DNA of 64,000 nt from positions 343,189 to 407,188 of the forward strand of contig NZ_JARBJP010000003.1 of NCBI RefSeq assembly GCF_029309905.1. The letters are read 5' to 3'. Shown one piece after another: positions 9,628-19,280 of this stretch. This stretch comes from Brytella acorum (GTDB lineage: Bacteria; Pseudomonadota; Alphaproteobacteria; Acetobacterales; Acetobacteraceae). Position 1 is the first letter of the stretch; every line of letters begins with the position of its first letter. Under the pieces are notes generated by a model. That model did not search any database and was not told where the DNA came from. It saw nothing but the letters and a program-made list of their open reading frames with translations. Both the position numbers and the translations under genes were made by a program.

Positions 9628-12600
9628 GCCGCACCTCCCGCACCGCGCTTACGATGGCGCTCCACGAAATGTTCCATTTCGTAGAAGAACACCGGCAGCA
9701 CGAAGAGCGTCAGAAGGGTCGCGATCCCCAGTCCACCGACGACCACCGTCGCCAGCCCGCGCTGCACATCCGTGCCCACGCCCGTCGCGAGCGCGGCGGG
9801 CAGCATGCCCATGCTGGCGACGGTCGCGGTCATCAGAACGGGACGGAAGCGTTCGCCCGCGCCCAGAACGACGGCATCGTGGATCGTATGTCCTTCGGCA
9901 TGGTGCCGATTGATGGAAGCGATCATGATGATGCCATTCTGGATCGCAACGCCGAAGAGCGCGATGAAGCCGACCGCCGTCGCAATATTGAGCGTGTCAC
10001 CGCGCAGATGCAGCGCCACGAGGCCACCCAGAGTCGCCAGGGGCACGACCGACAGGACCAGAACCGCATGGCGAAGCTTGCCGAATTCGATGAAAAGCAA
10101 CACCAGCATGACCGCGAACATGACCGCCAGCGCAAAGGCGAGACGCTTCTGCGCGCGCTCTTCCTGCTGGAAGCTGCCAGCCCATTCGAGATGGAAACTG
10201 CGCGGATCGAAATGCACGCGCGACCTGATCCTCGCCTGCGCGTCATCGAGATACTGCGACAGCGGGCGCTGACCGTTATCGACGCGCAGGGTGATCTGTC
10301 TCATGCCCATTTCATGGGCGATGTTGCTCTCGCCCATATGCATCGACACATCCGCCACATCGGCCAGCGGTATGGGTGCCCCCGTTGAGGAACGTAGGAG
10401 CAGCTGACGGATATCCTGCATGTTCTCGGCATCCGCGAGGGGCATATGCAGCGTGGCGTCGTAGAACCGGTCATCGACATAAACCTGCGTGATGGCGGCA
10501 TCGCCGATCCCGTTCTGCACGACGGTCGCGATATCGCTGACACTGACACCGTAACGCGCCGCGCGAAGACGGTCGGCGGTGATAGCGATCTGCGGAATGC
10601 GGGGCTCCTGGAAAATCGACGCCACGGTCGTTCCCGGAGTATCTTCGAGCACGGCGACAAGTTCGTCGCCGATGCGGCGCAGCTCATGGAAGTCGTTGCC
10701 ATAGACGCGCAGCACGAGCGGACTATGCGCGCCCCCCACCAGATCGCTCATATTGTCCTGAATGGGCTGGCTGATTCCGAAACTGATCCCCGGAATTTTG
10801 TTGAGGCGGAGCCTCAGCCGATTGACGAACTGTACTTTCGTCTCGCCTGCGGGCCATTGATCGTAAGGCTTGAGGCCAACCGGCATCTCGATATGTGACG
10901 GCGTCCATGGATCCGTGCCGTCGTCGTTACGACCCAGCTGTGTGATGGCGTAAGACGTCTCCGGGAATTCGCGAATGGCTGAGCGGATTTCACCCGCGAT
11001 CTTGCTGCCCGCGTCCAGCGAAATGCCGGAAGGGAGCTGCACCTGAAGCCACAGCGCGCCTTCATCGAGATCTGGCAGGAATTCGCGCCCGATCGACATA
11101 CCGAGCACAACGACGAGCACCAGCCCGGCGGCCCCGCCCAGATACGTCACCGTCGGGCGGACGAGCATGTAGCTCAATCCGCGTTCATAGGCGGCATGGA
11201 GCTTTTCAAGCGGGCGATTGTGCCAGATTTTGCGAGGCTTGCGCAGCGCCAGATAGGTCAGCGCCGGAATGAGACAGAGCGAGCAGGTCAGCGCGCCGAT
11301 CAGCGCGAAGCTGACCGTGAACGCCATCGGACGGAAGAGCTTGCCCTCACTGCCCTCGAACGCGAAAAGCGGGCTGTACGCCACGATGATGATGAGCGTG
11401 GACGAGCAGATCGATCGCCCGGCAATGCGTGCGACACGCAGAACGCCGGCCGGGGAAAGCTCGACGGTCGGCGCCGCTTCGCGCAGGCGCAGGATGGCTT
11501 CCGTTATGACGATCGCGCCGTCCACGATGACGCCGAAATCCACGGCCCCCAGCGAAAACAGGTTCGCCGACATGCCGAACCCATGCATGAGAACGAAGAC
11601 CGTCGAGAGCGCGAGCGGGATGGTGACCGCCGTGACCATGGCGCTGCGCGGACTGCCCAGAAACAGGGTGAGAATGACGAGTACGAGGCCGATGCCCTCG
11701 ACCATCGTCTCGCTCACCTTGTTCGTCGTCGCCTGAACCAGAACGTCACGATCGATATAAGGCACGATCCTCACGCCGAGCGGCTTGAGACGCTCCTGCA
11801 GGGACCCGACGACCTGATGGACGTTGTTCAGGACGATCGAGGGGTTTTCGCCCGAGAGCATCGTGAGAATGCCCTCGATCGTATCGGGGTTGTTGTCCTT
11901 GCCCAGGATGCCCTGCCGAACCCTGTGTCCAAACTCGACGGTGCCAAGGTCACGCACCAGAACCGGCACGCCGTCATGCTGTCCGACCACGGTATGGGCG
12001 AGATCGTCGAGCGTGTGCATCATGCCAACGCCGCGGACGATGTAGGACTGCTGGCCGCGCGTGATCCGCCCCCCCGCCGCGTTGGCGTTGTTGGCGCCGA
12101 TGGCCGTCACGACATCGTTGAATCCGATTCCGTAGCGCATGAGGGCGGCCGGATCGAGAACGAGCTGATATTCCTTGGTCAGGCCACCAAAATTATTGAC
12201 GTTCACAACGCCGGGAATGCGCTGGAATGTCGGCAGCACGATCCAGCGCTGGATATCCGACAGTTCCATCAGGTTCTTGGTGTCGGATTCCAGCGTATAG
12301 CGATAGATTTCGCCGGAAGGGCCCGAAATCGGGCCAAGCTGCGGCGTCACATTTGCGGGCAGCGACGCCTGACTCATCATTTCCGTGGAGAGCTGACGCG
12401 CCAGATAGACGTTCGTCCCCTCGCGGAAGATCAAAGTGATCAGCGAAAGGCCGAAGGTGCTGCTCGACCGGCTCTCGACCACGCCGGGTGTCGCGGCCAG
12501 TGCGCGCTCAAGCGGCGTGGTAATCTGCTGTTCGACTTCCTCAGCCGCCAGACCGGCCACCTGCGTGGTCACCTGCACGTTGACGGCGCCGAGGTCCGGA

Positions 12601-12716
12601 TAGGCTTCGACGGGCATGATCCGCCAGACATAGCCGCCCAGTATGGCGAGCAGTATCGCCGCCGAGAACACGATCCAGCGCCGCTGGAAACACAGTTCGA
12701 TAAGACGTCCGATCAT
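9624..12716 (-). CDS. HME-RND heavy-metal efflux pump (CzcA/CusA family)
   Basis: 1030 residues from the ATG at 12716; an in-frame ATG at 12737 would add 7. Inner-membrane proton/cation antiporter driving metal ions through the periplasm. It begins MIGRLIELCFQRRW as in CzcA/CusA proteins. The conserved helix IV motif is DFGVIVDGAIVITE, the DFG...DGA form seen in Zn/Co/Cd/Ni-type pumps; Cu/Ag (CusA-type) pumps usually carry a different motif. GTDPWTPSHIEMPVGLKP is the HME periplasmic signature. It is the middle gene of adaptor-pump-channel, coupled by ATGA to the channel gene. Metal specificity is inferred from one motif only. Confidence 0.9.
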   Translation of the reverse strand: MIGRLIELCFQRRWIVFSAAILLAILGGYVWRIMPVEAYPDLGAVNVQVTTQVAGLAAEEVEQQITTPLERALAATPGVVESRSSSTFGLSLITLIFREGTNVYLARQLSTEMMSQASLPANVTPQLGPISGPSGEIYRYTLESDTKNLMELSDIQRWIVLPTFQRIPGVVNVNNFGGLTKEYQLVLDPAALMRYGIGFNDVVTAIGANNANAAGGRITRGQQSYIVRGVGMMHTLDDLAHTVVGQHDGVPVLVRDLGTVEFGHRVRQGILGKDNNPDTIEGILTMLSGENPSIVLNNVHQVVGSLQERLKPLGVRIVPYIDRDVLVQATTNKVSETMVEGIGLVLVILTLFLGSPRSAMVTAVTIPLALSTVFVLMHGFGMSANLFSLGAVDFGVIVDGAIVITEAILRLREAAPTVELSPAGVLRVARIAGRSICSSTLIIIVAYSPLFAFEGSEGKLFRPMAFTVSFALIGALTCSLCLIPALTYLALRKPRKIWHNRPLEKLHAAYERGLSYMLVRPTVTYLGGAAGLVLVVVLGMSIGREFLPDLDEGALWLQVQLPSGISLDAGSKIAGEIRSAIREFPETSYAITQLGRNDDGTDPWTPSHIEMPVGLKPYDQWPAGETKVQFVNRLRLRLNKIPGISFGISQPIQDNMSDLVGGAHSPLVLRVYGNDFHELRRIGDELVAVLEDTPGTTVASIFQEPRIPQIAITADRLRAARYGVSVSDIATVVQNGIGDAAITQVYVDDRFYDATLHMPLADAENMQDIRQLLLRSSTGAPIPLADVADVSMHMGESNIAHEMGMRQITLRVDNGQRPLSQYLDDAQARIRSRVHFDPRSFHLEWAGSFQQEERAQKRLAFALAVMFAVMLVLLFIEFGKLRHAVLVLSVVPLATLGGLVALHLRGDTLNIATAVGFIALFGVAIQNGIIMIASINRHHAEGHTIHDAVVLGAGERFRPVLMTATVASMGMLPAALATGVGTDVQRGLATVVVGGLGIATLLTLFVLPVFFYEMEHFVERHRKRGAGGAA

Positions 12717-12755
12717 GTCAGCACGCCCCGATCGCATTCGCTCATGGCGCGCGAC

Positions 12756-13898
12756 TCACAGACCGTCATTGAGCAGGATGCCGCCGCTGGAGACGATCCG
12801 GTCATCGGGCCGCAGCCCCGACAGGACACGCACATCGTCCCCTTCATCATAGGAGACCGACACCACACGCCGCGAAAAGCTGCGGGGCGCGACTTCGACG
12901 AAGACGGACATCTGATCGTTGTTCATGAGAATTGCGGATTTCGGCACCACGATCTGAGGCGGCTGGGGAACACTCACAACGACATCGCCGAACATGTTGG
13001 GCCGCAGATGGCCGTCCGGATTGGGGCAGGCCATGCGCGCCACCGTGCGTCGCGTCTCGGCGCGCAGGACCGGATCGAGGGACAGGAGGGGAGAGAAACA
13101 CGGCGCGTCCGGAAAAGCGTCGAAATTCGCCTGCGCGGTTTCACCCACCTTGAGGGCGCTGACCAGATCCTCGGGAACCTGGGCCTCCACCCAGACCTCC
13201 GAAAGATCCAGCAGCGTCATCTGTTCGGCGGTCACGTCGGTCACATACTCGCCGACCGCCATTTCATTCGTCCCGACGACACCATCAACCGGGGAGACGA
13301 GGGCGACGATTCCACGCGCCGCAAGATCGGGACGGGCATCCATACTGGCCAGCCGCTGTTGCGTGCGACGGAACTCGGCTTCTGCCTGCGCGTAATCGTT
13401 ACGGGCGGAATCAAGATCTTTCGTCGCGGCGCCGCCGACATTCAGGACACCCTGTGCGCGCCGGACCACACGCTCTTCAAACGCCAACTGGGCTTTCGCC
13501 TTGTCCAGATCCGACGATGCCTGTGCGAAATCACCAGACGCAATTTCCGCGACGATGTCGCCACGATGAACAGTGTCACCCGGCTTGAGAGCCGACGCTA
13601 TGACATGCCCCGTAACCGGCGCCTTCACAGTGATGCTGCGCAGAGGCTCGGCCTGGACCGTGGCCGGCACGGACATATTATGTGGCAGACGGCGCAATTC
13701 GACGGCGTTGACTTTCAGCCGGGCCAGGAGGGGAGAGTCATCCGTGACGACGATGGCATCGCCTTCCCTGTGCATCATGGCCACCGAAACGCCAGGAAGC
13801 GGGTGCTTGTGGGAACGGATGACCGCGAAGAGAACCGCCGATAGAATCAAAGCGAGAAGACCCGCCGACACCTGATGGCGCACGCTGATTGAACGCAT
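12756..13898 (-). CDS. RND efflux periplasmic adaptor (membrane-fusion protein)
   Basis: 380 residues. N-terminal signal anchor (VSAGLLALILSAVLFAVI), then barrel-sandwich halves flanking a coiled-coil hairpin (QASSDLDKAKAQLAFEERV). The lipoyl-like halves are VKAPVTGHVIASALKPGD and VSPVDGVVGTNEMAVGEYV, followed by the beta-barrel domain. It bridges the inner-membrane pump and the outer-membrane channel. First gene of the three-gene efflux operon; the gap to the pump gene is short. No His-rich metal-binding N-terminal extension is present apart from SHKH, unlike classical CzcB. Confidence 0.9.
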   Translation of the reverse strand: MRSISVRHQVSAGLLALILSAVLFAVIRSHKHPLPGVSVAMMHREGDAIVVTDDSPLLARLKVNAVELRRLPHNMSVPATVQAEPLRSITVKAPVTGHVIASALKPGDTVHRGDIVAEIASGDFAQASSDLDKAKAQLAFEERVVRRAQGVLNVGGAATKDLDSARNDYAQAEAEFRRTQQRLASMDARPDLAARGIVALVSPVDGVVGTNEMAVGEYVTDVTAEQMTLLDLSEVWVEAQVPEDLVSALKVGETAQANFDAFPDAPCFSPLLSLDPVLRAETRRTVARMACPNPDGHLRPNMFGDVVVSVPQPPQIVVPKSAILMNNDQMSVFVEVAPRSFSRRVVSVSYDEGDDVRVLSGLRPDDRIVSSGGILLNDGL

Positions 13899-14100
13899 GC
13901 TGAACGTAGAGCCTCTTCAACGGTTGGCGGGCCGCTTCTGGTGAAACGTTATGCAATAAAACAGAAAACGGTTGACGTAGAAACAGAGATATTATGGCGT
14001 GGGCAAGGCGCATTACGGCTTTCAGGGGAAGCGCCCCATGAAGTCAAGATGCGGAGCGTGCTGTTTCGGCTCCCGCAACACAAATATCATGGAAACGACG

Positions 14101-15324
14101 TTATTTGACCTCCACGGGCGCGCCGATGGTCCTGAGGGATCGCGGGCGGACGGGGCCGCCCAGAAGGTGTCCGATCGGCGTCAGGGCATCGATATGGTCG
14201 CAGAATATTTTGAAGACCGCGAGCATGGGGACGGAAAGGAACACGCCCGATATACCCCACATCCAGTCCCAGAACATGAGCGACGCCATCACGAGAACGG
14301 GATTGAGCGTGAAGCGTTTCGCCAGGAGCATCGGCGTGATGGTTTCGCCCTCGAGGATGTGGATGCACAGATAGATCGCGGGCGGCAAAAGCGCGTAAAG
14401 GCTGGACGAGAAGGTGAACATGCCCACGAACAGATAGACGACGACGCCGGTGAGCGGGCCTATGATCGGCACGTAGTTCAGCAGGAACGCCAGCACGCCC
14501 CAGAGTAGCGGATTGGGCATCCCCGTCAGCCAGCACTGCAGGAAGTTCAGGATACCGACCAGCAGGTTCATGATCGTGATCGTCGCGAGGTAGAGGGACA
14601 CATTACGCTCGATCTGCGAGACGATCTGCACCATGCGCCTCTTGTCCGCGTAGGTCGGCATGATCTCGACCACACGCCGCAACAGGCTGTCTCCCTCGGT
14701 CATGAGGAAGAACAACATGAGCAGCATGGTGAAGAATTCGCCCATGAAGGCGCGCGTGCCCGTCAGTACGGCGGTGCCGATATGGCCGAAAGCCATGAAG
14801 TCCGCGGGCGCCGTGATGCCGTGTCGTGACGATCCGGTGAAGAACATCGCGACCGTGCGGTCATAAGCCGTATACACCGCCTCGAAGGGGCCGTGCAGAT
14901 AGGCAAGCTTCTTCTGGATGACCGGAATGCTGTGAGGCACCTCGGAAAGCCATGCGGCGGCGGGCACGGAAATCGCCGTCCCGATACCGGCCACGAAAAC
15001 GAACATCGCCGCGATCAGAAACAGCGCCGCCAGAGGCTTCGGCACATGGAAGCGGTTATGCAGCATACGCATGGGGGTGACCATGAGCAGGTTCACCACG
15101 GTCGCGAACACGAAGGGCAGAACAATTTCCGCAGCGAAGTAGAGAGAATAGAAAACCGCAAGAACCGTCAGGATGATGATGCACACGTCCCGCACGCTCA
15201 GCGAGTGCGTCAGCATCACACGGCGGATGATCCGCTCCTGGGTCGGCGCCTCAGGATCGCCCGCATGGGCCGCCGATGTCGGCGTGGGCGACGTTGGATC
15301 CGGTCGGGAGCCTGTGGCGGACAT
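14101..15324 (-). CDS. AI-2E family transporter (PerM/YdiK/TqsA type)
   Basis: 407 residues when started at 15324, chosen because AGGGGGAG lies about 10 bases upstream; the open frame extends to 15567 but the extra N-terminal part is low-complexity and basic. About eight hydrophobic segments. The blocks LNYVPIIGPLTGVVV and ILEGETITPMLLAKRFTLNPV are typical of the AI-2 exporter-like superfamily (UPF0118). Some members export autoinducer-2, others are Na+/H+ antiporters; function cannot be assigned. It stands alone between the efflux operon and speD. Confidence 0.85.
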   Translation of the reverse strand: MSATGSRPDPTSPTPTSAAHAGDPEAPTQERIIRRVMLTHSLSVRDVCIIILTVLAVFYSLYFAAEIVLPFVFATVVNLLMVTPMRMLHNRFHVPKPLAALFLIAAMFVFVAGIGTAISVPAAAWLSEVPHSIPVIQKKLAYLHGPFEAVYTAYDRTVAMFFTGSSRHGITAPADFMAFGHIGTAVLTGTRAFMGEFFTMLLMLFFLMTEGDSLLRRVVEIMPTYADKRRMVQIVSQIERNVSLYLATITIMNLLVGILNFLQCWLTGMPNPLLWGVLAFLLNYVPIIGPLTGVVVYLFVGMFTFSSSLYALLPPAIYLCIHILEGETITPMLLAKRFTLNPVLVMASLMFWDWMWGISGVFLSVPMLAVFKIFCDHIDALTPIGHLLGGPVRPRSLRTIGAPVEVK

Positions 15325-15733
15325 CGAAAAACTACTCCCCCTGATCGGCATACCGCGAGCCTGCTTGTAGCTCATCCTGCCCCCGTGGCGAGTCCTGTTC
15401 CTGCGAAACTGGCGCCAACGTGAAGACTTTATCCAAAAAGACATCCCCGCATCTCGCCCAACGGGCGTAGCCGGTCCGCCGTCACTCGAATGACTCCCGC
15501 TCAACCGACCCGAACCCCCTGCCCCGGAAGGCCCAACAAAAACATGGGTCCGCGTCGACCACACCAACGTCCCGGTCGGACCGAAGATTGACGAATATGG
15601 CGATCACACCTCAAAAAAAACGGTCAAACTCCAAAAATCCCTTGCAACAAGAGTGTCAGGCCGATATCAGCGGCGGCCTGGCCCAAGGGGGCAATAATGC
15701 CCAACAGGCTGTCTACTGGTTTGGGGGTACGTG
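15325..15733. other. Intergenic region between the AI-2E permease and speD
   Basis: About 400 bases without a convincing gene. Near the right end, just ahead of speD, are short inverted repeats: caggccg ... cggcctg around 15658-15682, and gggc-aataat-gccc around 15690-15703. These could form a structured 5' leader for speD. No known riboswitch consensus was recognised. Confidence 0.4.
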
Positions 15734-16210
15734 ATGAACGCACTTGCTCAACTGGGGATGGTATCGGGACACCCGAGAGATAACCAGACGATCGCACCGG
15801 CTTCTTCTCATCATGAGGAGTGCAAGGACTATTTTATCGAGCGGGATGGCGAGCGTTATGCTGGCCATCATCTGCTAATTGACTTCTGGGACGCCACCAA
15901 TCTGGACGATCCCGCGAAGATTGATGCGACGCTTTGCGAAGCGGCCGTAACAGCAGGCGCTACGATTCTGCATAGCCACTTTCACCACTTCTCGCCGAAT
16001 GGCGGGGTTTCGGGGGTTATCGTGCTGGCCGAGAGTCACATCTCGATCCACACTTGGCCCGAACGTAATTTCGCAGCCGTGGACGTGTTCATGTGCGGCG
16101 CCTGCGACCCGAATCTTACGATTCCGGTCATGCAGCGCCTCTTTCAGGCAGACCGCGTGGTTGCCCAGGAAGAACGACGCGGCCGCGAACCCGCCAAGAT
16201 CGCCGCCTGA
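15731..16210 (+). CDS. speD: S-adenosylmethionine decarboxylase proenzyme
   Basis: 159 residues from GTG at 15731, or 158 from the adjacent ATG at 15734. It makes decarboxylated SAM, the aminopropyl donor for spermidine. The self-cleavage site is within VLAESHISIHTWPE: cleavage between Glu and Ser gives the pyruvoyl group on the Ser. Other conserved residues: SHFHHF and FMCGACDP with the catalytic Cys. The length and motif fit the prokaryotic class 1b form. An N-terminal extension of about 40 residues precedes the core GHHLLIDFW. A rho-independent terminator separates it from speE. Confidence 0.95.
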   Translation: MMNALAQLGMVSGHPRDNQTIAPASSHHEECKDYFIERDGERYAGHHLLIDFWDATNLDDPAKIDATLCEAAVTAGATILHSHFHHFSPNGGVSGVIVLAESHISIHTWPERNFAAVDVFMCGACDPNLTIPVMQRLFQADRVVAQEERRGREPAKIAA

Positions 16211-16238
16211 TTGACCGGAATGCGGTACGATTTGAAGA

Positions 16239-16268
16239 GGCCGGACCGAAGGGTTCGGCCTTTTTTTT
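16239..16268 (+). terminator. Rho-independent terminator between speD and speE
   Basis: ggccggacc - gaag - ggttcggcc forms a 9-bp stem with one G-T pair, immediately followed by eight T residues. It begins 29 bases after the speD stop and ends about 36 bases before the speE start, so it would limit read-through from speD into speE. Confidence 0.85.
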
Positions 16269-16303
16269 CGTGATGAACGTGACGATGAGAGAGAACCGAG
16301 CCC

Positions 16304-17188
16304 ATGAACGAACGACCTGACGAGACCTGGATCAACGAGACGCTTTACCCTGACTGGGGACAGCGCTTTCGCGTCACGAAAGAACTCGCGCGCGTTCGCA
16401 GCGACTTTCAGGACATCGTCGTGTTTGAAAGCGATTCGCATGGCCGTGTACTGGTGCTGGACGGTGCCATTCAGATCACCGAGCGCGATGAATTCGTCTA
16501 TCAGGAAATGCTGACCCACGTTCCGATGCTGGCGCACCCCGACGCTCGTCGCGTGCTCATCATTGGTGCTGGCGATGGTGGTGTTCTTCGACGCGTCCTG
16601 CAGCACAAGACCGTCGAGAAGGCCGTTATGGTCGAAATTGACGGGCTGGTCATCGAACTCTCCAAAACGCACCTCCCCTCGATCGCGGGCGATGCCTGGA
16701 ACGACCCGCGCGCCGAAGTCATCGTGGGAGACGGCATCGATTACGTCGCAAAGGCCGCCGATGAATCCTTTGACGTGATTATCGTCGACTCCACCGATCC
16801 GGTCGGCGTGGGCGAAGTTCTGTTCACGGACGCCTTCTACAAGGATTGCGCCCGCATCCTTTCGAGCGATGGCCTGATCGTCAATCAATGCGGCGTTCCG
16901 TTCATGCAGGCGGATGAATTGCGCGAGACGTCCGTGCGCCGCGCCCGGTTCTTTCCCCATGTTTCGGCTTATGTCGCCGCCGTGCCGACTTATGTGGGGG
17001 GCTTCATGACTCTGGGCATTGCCTCAAAAGGACAGAAACCAGATACGCAGACCTCTGCCGAGATCTCGGAACGCGCCCAAAAAGTCGGCGTTCTGGGAAC
17101 GACGCGTTACTGGACGCCCGAAATTCATACAGGCGCTTTCAACCTGCCCCCCTACATCGCCGAGAACCTGCCCTCTGGCATCGCTTGA
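16304..17188 (+). CDS. speE: Polyamine aminopropyltransferase (spermidine synthase)
   Basis: 294 residues. Transfers the aminopropyl group of decarboxylated SAM to putrescine. Visible blocks: N-terminal FQDIVVFESDSHGRVLVLDG, VLIIGAGDGGVLRRVL (the decarboxylated-SAM site), VEIDGLVIELS, VIIVDSTDPVG with the catalytic Asp, and a C-terminal FFPHVSAYVAAVPTYVGGFM. Full family length. It follows speD, separated by a terminator, and is followed by its own terminator at 17227. GAGAGA precedes the ATG. Confidence 0.95.
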   Translation: MNERPDETWINETLYPDWGQRFRVTKELARVRSDFQDIVVFESDSHGRVLVLDGAIQITERDEFVYQEMLTHVPMLAHPDARRVLIIGAGDGGVLRRVLQHKTVEKAVMVEIDGLVIELSKTHLPSIAGDAWNDPRAEVIVGDGIDYVAKAADESFDVIIVDSTDPVGVGEVLFTDAFYKDCARILSSDGLIVNQCGVPFMQADELRETSVRRARFFPHVSAYVAAVPTYVGGFMTLGIASKGQKPDTQTSAEISERAQKVGVLGTTRYWTPEIHTGAFNLPPYIAENLPSGIA

Positions 17189-17226
17189 TGGGTCAATGCT
17201 GCGAAAGACAGATCGGAATCGCGTCG

Positions 17227-17250
17227 ACCGCCCCGGAAAGGGCGGTTTTT
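17227..17250 (+). terminator. Rho-independent terminator after speE
   Basis: accgccc - cggaaa - gggcggt is a 7-bp stem followed by a short T run. It lies about 40 bases after the speE stop. Confidence 0.8.
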
Positions 17251-17403
17251 CGATCTAACGGAAGCCGTAAATAACGATTCATTAACGGTAGTATCGATTT
17301 GAATGGTTAATTTGTAGTTAGTGAATTGCTTTTTATCTGTCGGAATCGCTGCTTTTTATTGAATTGGGCGAAAAACCGATTAGATAAGCCATGAGTCGAT
17401 GAC

Positions 17404-19266
17404 ATGCCCGTCATTCACGTTGGGAAAGCGCAAATTTCTATGGCGAACTCTTGGAACGGCCCCGCGTCAGGTAGTTGGTTTGCCGCAGCGAACTGGGCTG
17501 CGGGTCTTCCTCAGGACAAGACCTACGAGGTGCCAGATATTTCCGGTACCTACACGGTCAACTATGACAAGGCGGACAACACCGATTACTCCAATGGAGT
17601 CGTCGTTGAGCACGGCGCGACACTGAATGTCACGGCGTCTTCCACATCCGTATCTCCGGTCTTCAAAGTGAATGGCATCACGATCGGCACGGACTCCACG
17701 GTCAATGTGACGACCACCAGCCCTGTTACCCTCGGCAGTTCCAATGCCACGGTTAACGGCACGCTGCGTATCGTGAACAACAATAGCGTCGATTTCGGCT
17801 ACAAGATTTCGGGAAGCGGTTCGATCATTCTCGACGGCTCGACGGTGGGACTCAGCCAGGCGGTCGCGCTCGACAAGGAGACCGTCACGCTTGTCAACGG
17901 CTCCAAGATCTACTTGAACGACACTGGAAGCGCGAAATTTGCGTTTGGTGCCGCGAATGCGCACGCGGCATCCAACCAGTTGATTGTCCCCGATAACGGT
18001 GGCAATCCGATCACCAACGAAATTACGGGCTACAACAGTTCCTCGCTGATCACGGTCGCCGCAGGCAGCACGGCACCGATCAACGCGACGTTCTCGGCCA
18101 ACGGTAATGGCACCTACAAGCTCTACATTGCACTCAATGCCTATAATTATGGCATCACGTTCACGGATATTTCGTTCGCCGCCGGCGTAACGCCTTCGAG
18201 CGCCAAAATTGTACAGAATGATGATGGAAGCTGGAGCGTCGTTACGGCGACAACCCATGTCTGCTTCCTCGCAGGCACACGGATCCTGACCATCTCGGGT
18301 GAAAAATCCGTCGAAACGCTTTCCGAAGATGACGTGCTGGTAACGCTGGGTCGCGATGGTGCGCGATCCGAACAGCGTGTTGTCTGGATAGGTCGTCAGC
18401 ATGCGCGTGTCCAGCCCTGGCTGGCCATCACAGATGCGGGCTATCCGGTCCGAATCAGCGCCAACGCCATTGCCGAGGGGCTTCCCTCACGCGACCTTCT
18501 GGTCACAGCCGAGCATTGCCTGTTCATCGACGGCGGATTCGTTCCGGCGCGCATGCTCGTGAACGGTCGTTCGATCTCCTATGATCTATCACGGACGTCG
18601 TTTGACTACTTCCATGTCGAGACCGAGCATCATGCGATCATTCTGGCGGACTCGATGCCAACTGAGAGCTATCTCGACACCGGCAACCGTGCTCAGTTCG
18701 AAGGCAACGACGTCGGCAAACTCGTTCGCACGTGGCGCGACGACGCGGCGGCCCCGCTGACTACGGCGCGTGAAATCGTCGAGCCGATCTTCGACCGCAT
18801 CAACAGACGCGCGGAAACACTGGGCTTCGCGCCCGCGATCGTGGATACGACGGCCACGAATGGCACGAACCTGCATGTCGTCCTGCCCGACGGTCGCAGC
18901 CTCGCGGCGGTGCGTCATGTCGGCAATCAGTTCGTGTTCTCGATCCCGGCGACGGTCGGCATGGTGCGACTCGTCTCCAACGCAGCACGCCCATCCGATG
19001 CCATCGGCCCGTATGTCGACGACCGCCGGACACTCGGTCTGCTGGTCAGCGGTGTCACCCTGTGGGACGCGGACTCGACACGCAGCATCGACTTCAGGTC
19101 GGGCAGCCTCGCGGGCTGGAATCCGGTCGAGGGCGAGATGCGCTGGACCTCGGGGGACGCTCTGATCGAGCTTGGCGATCGCGCGCCTGGCGTCATGGGC
19201 ATGCTGGTCATCGACGTCGCGGCGACCGCACCCCGCCACGAGGGCAAGGCGTCGATCGCCGCCTGA
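17404..19266 (+). CDS. Hint-domain (Hint_2) protein with repetitive N-terminal region, paralogue 1
   Basis: 620 residues. Residues 1 to about 285 are Thr/Ser/Asn/Gly-rich, beta-repeat-like (for example SNATVNGTLRIVNNNS), with no obvious Sec signal. At Cys287 the Hint domain begins (CFLAGTRILT). It continues through LVTAEHCLF and VPARMLVNGRSI to YFHVETEHHAIILAD and ESYLDTGNR. A further conserved C-terminal region holds NAARPSDAIGPYVDDRR and SLAGWNPVEGEMRW. Hint folds self-cleave through an N-terminal Cys in hedgehog and intein proteins, so release of the N-terminal part is plausible but not shown. Start uncertain: ATG 17443 has GGGAAAG upstream. A paralogue with an unrelated N-terminus lies at 61279. 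Confidence 0.78.
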   Translation: MPVIHVGKAQISMANSWNGPASGSWFAAANWAAGLPQDKTYEVPDISGTYTVNYDKADNTDYSNGVVVEHGATLNVTASSTSVSPVFKVNGITIGTDSTVNVTTTSPVTLGSSNATVNGTLRIVNNNSVDFGYKISGSGSIILDGSTVGLSQAVALDKETVTLVNGSKIYLNDTGSAKFAFGAANAHAASNQLIVPDNGGNPITNEITGYNSSSLITVAAGSTAPINATFSANGNGTYKLYIALNAYNYGITFTDISFAAGVTPSSAKIVQNDDGSWSVVTATTHVCFLAGTRILTISGEKSVETLSEDDVLVTLGRDGARSEQRVVWIGRQHARVQPWLAITDAGYPVRISANAIAEGLPSRDLLVTAEHCLFIDGGFVPARMLVNGRSISYDLSRTSFDYFHVETEHHAIILADSMPTESYLDTGNRAQFEGNDVGKLVRTWRDDAAAPLTTAREIVEPIFDRINRRAETLGFAPAIVDTTATNGTNLHVVLPDGRSLAAVRHVGNQFVFSIPATVGMVRLVSNAARPSDAIGPYVDDRRTLGLLVSGVTLWDADSTRSIDFRSGSLAGWNPVEGEMRWTSGDALIELGDRAPGVMGMLVIDVAATAPRHEGKASIAA

Positions 19267-19280
19267 CGCCGAACCTTATG

